A stretch of DNA of 15,070 nt from Pseudomonadota bacterium. Its GTDB lineage: Bacteria; Pseudomonadota; Alphaproteobacteria; Rhizobiales; Beijerinckiaceae. Under the pieces are notes generated by a model. That model searched no databases. It saw only the letters and a list, made by a program, of their open reading frames with translations, and had not been told where the DNA came from. Location of the stretch: NCBI GenBank assembly GCA_021780015.1, contig JAJXZN010000015.1, positions 1 through 15,070 on the forward strand, in the 5' to 3' direction. Positions within the stretch are counted from its first letter, which is position 1, and every line of letters starts with the position of its first letter. A program made the position numbers and the translations under genes. This document shows positions 15,055 through 15,070 of the stretch, in pieces.

Positions 15055-15070
15055 ATGAGATTGCAGCGAC
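15055..15070 (+). CDS. Possible start of a further gene, cut by the window edge
   Basis: An ATG at 15055 follows GGAG (15043-15046) with 8-nt spacing and would encode MRLQR before the sequence ends. The basic first residues would suit a signal peptide or many other proteins. Only five codons are visible, so nothing can be said of its product. Confidence 0.4.

Overview
The window looks like an ordinary chromosomal segment of a GC-rich alphaproteobacterium, probably of the order Hyphomicrobiales (Rhizobiales). This rests on the gene content and sequence style: an RpoH sigma factor preceded by a site matching the EcfG general-stress consensus, an S4-domain protein / FdxA ferredoxin / CarD run, a cytochrome bc1 operon, and a TrmL-HemF pair. 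The bc1 cytochrome b and c1 genes are separate, unlike the fused fbcH of Bradyrhizobium and Rhodopseudomonas. A Beijerinckiaceae- or Methylocystaceae-like source is my guess, not something the sequence proves.

Layout. Positions 1-69 hold only an edge fragment. A tRNA-Arg(CCU) lies on the minus strand (70-146). On the plus strand follow a secreted SNase-like/OB-like protein (192-1103), a lipoprotein M48 metalloprotease (1117-2592) and an RpoH-family sigma factor (2725-3648). The rpoH gene is convergent with a minus-strand block: CarD-type regulator (3681-5054) with a very long Lys/Ala-rich N-terminal tail, 7Fe ferredoxin fdxA (5439-5777), S4 RNA-binding protein (5877-6221) and a CelD-like acetyltransferase (6273-7562). 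Divergent from the last is a PYROXD2/phytoene-dehydrogenase-like flavoprotein (plus, TTG start, 7634-9229). Then come two minus-strand operons: mtnP-apt (adenine salvage) and petABC (cytochrome bc1: Rieske protein, cytochrome b, cytochrome c1). Divergent from petA is the coupled pair trmL-hemF. A possible next gene begins at 15055 at the right edge.

Functionally the window groups envelope quality control (M48 protease), stress transcription (RpoH under a probable EcfG promoter; CarD stabilising promoter complexes), iron-sulfur and heme electron transfer (FdxA, petABC, HemF), and purine/methylthioadenosine salvage (MtnP giving adenine, Apt turning it into AMP).

I found no insertion sequence, integrase, CRISPR array, phage gene, toxin-antitoxin pair or defence module, and nothing I can honestly call an undescribed multi-gene system. 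The most unusual items are the CarD protein with about 265 residues of histone-H1-like N-terminal tail, the GGAAC-N17-CGTT promoter in front of rpoH, the terminator-like hairpin lying inside the last codons of rpoH but oriented for the convergent carD gene, and an SNase-fold protein that seems to lack a catalytic glutamate.
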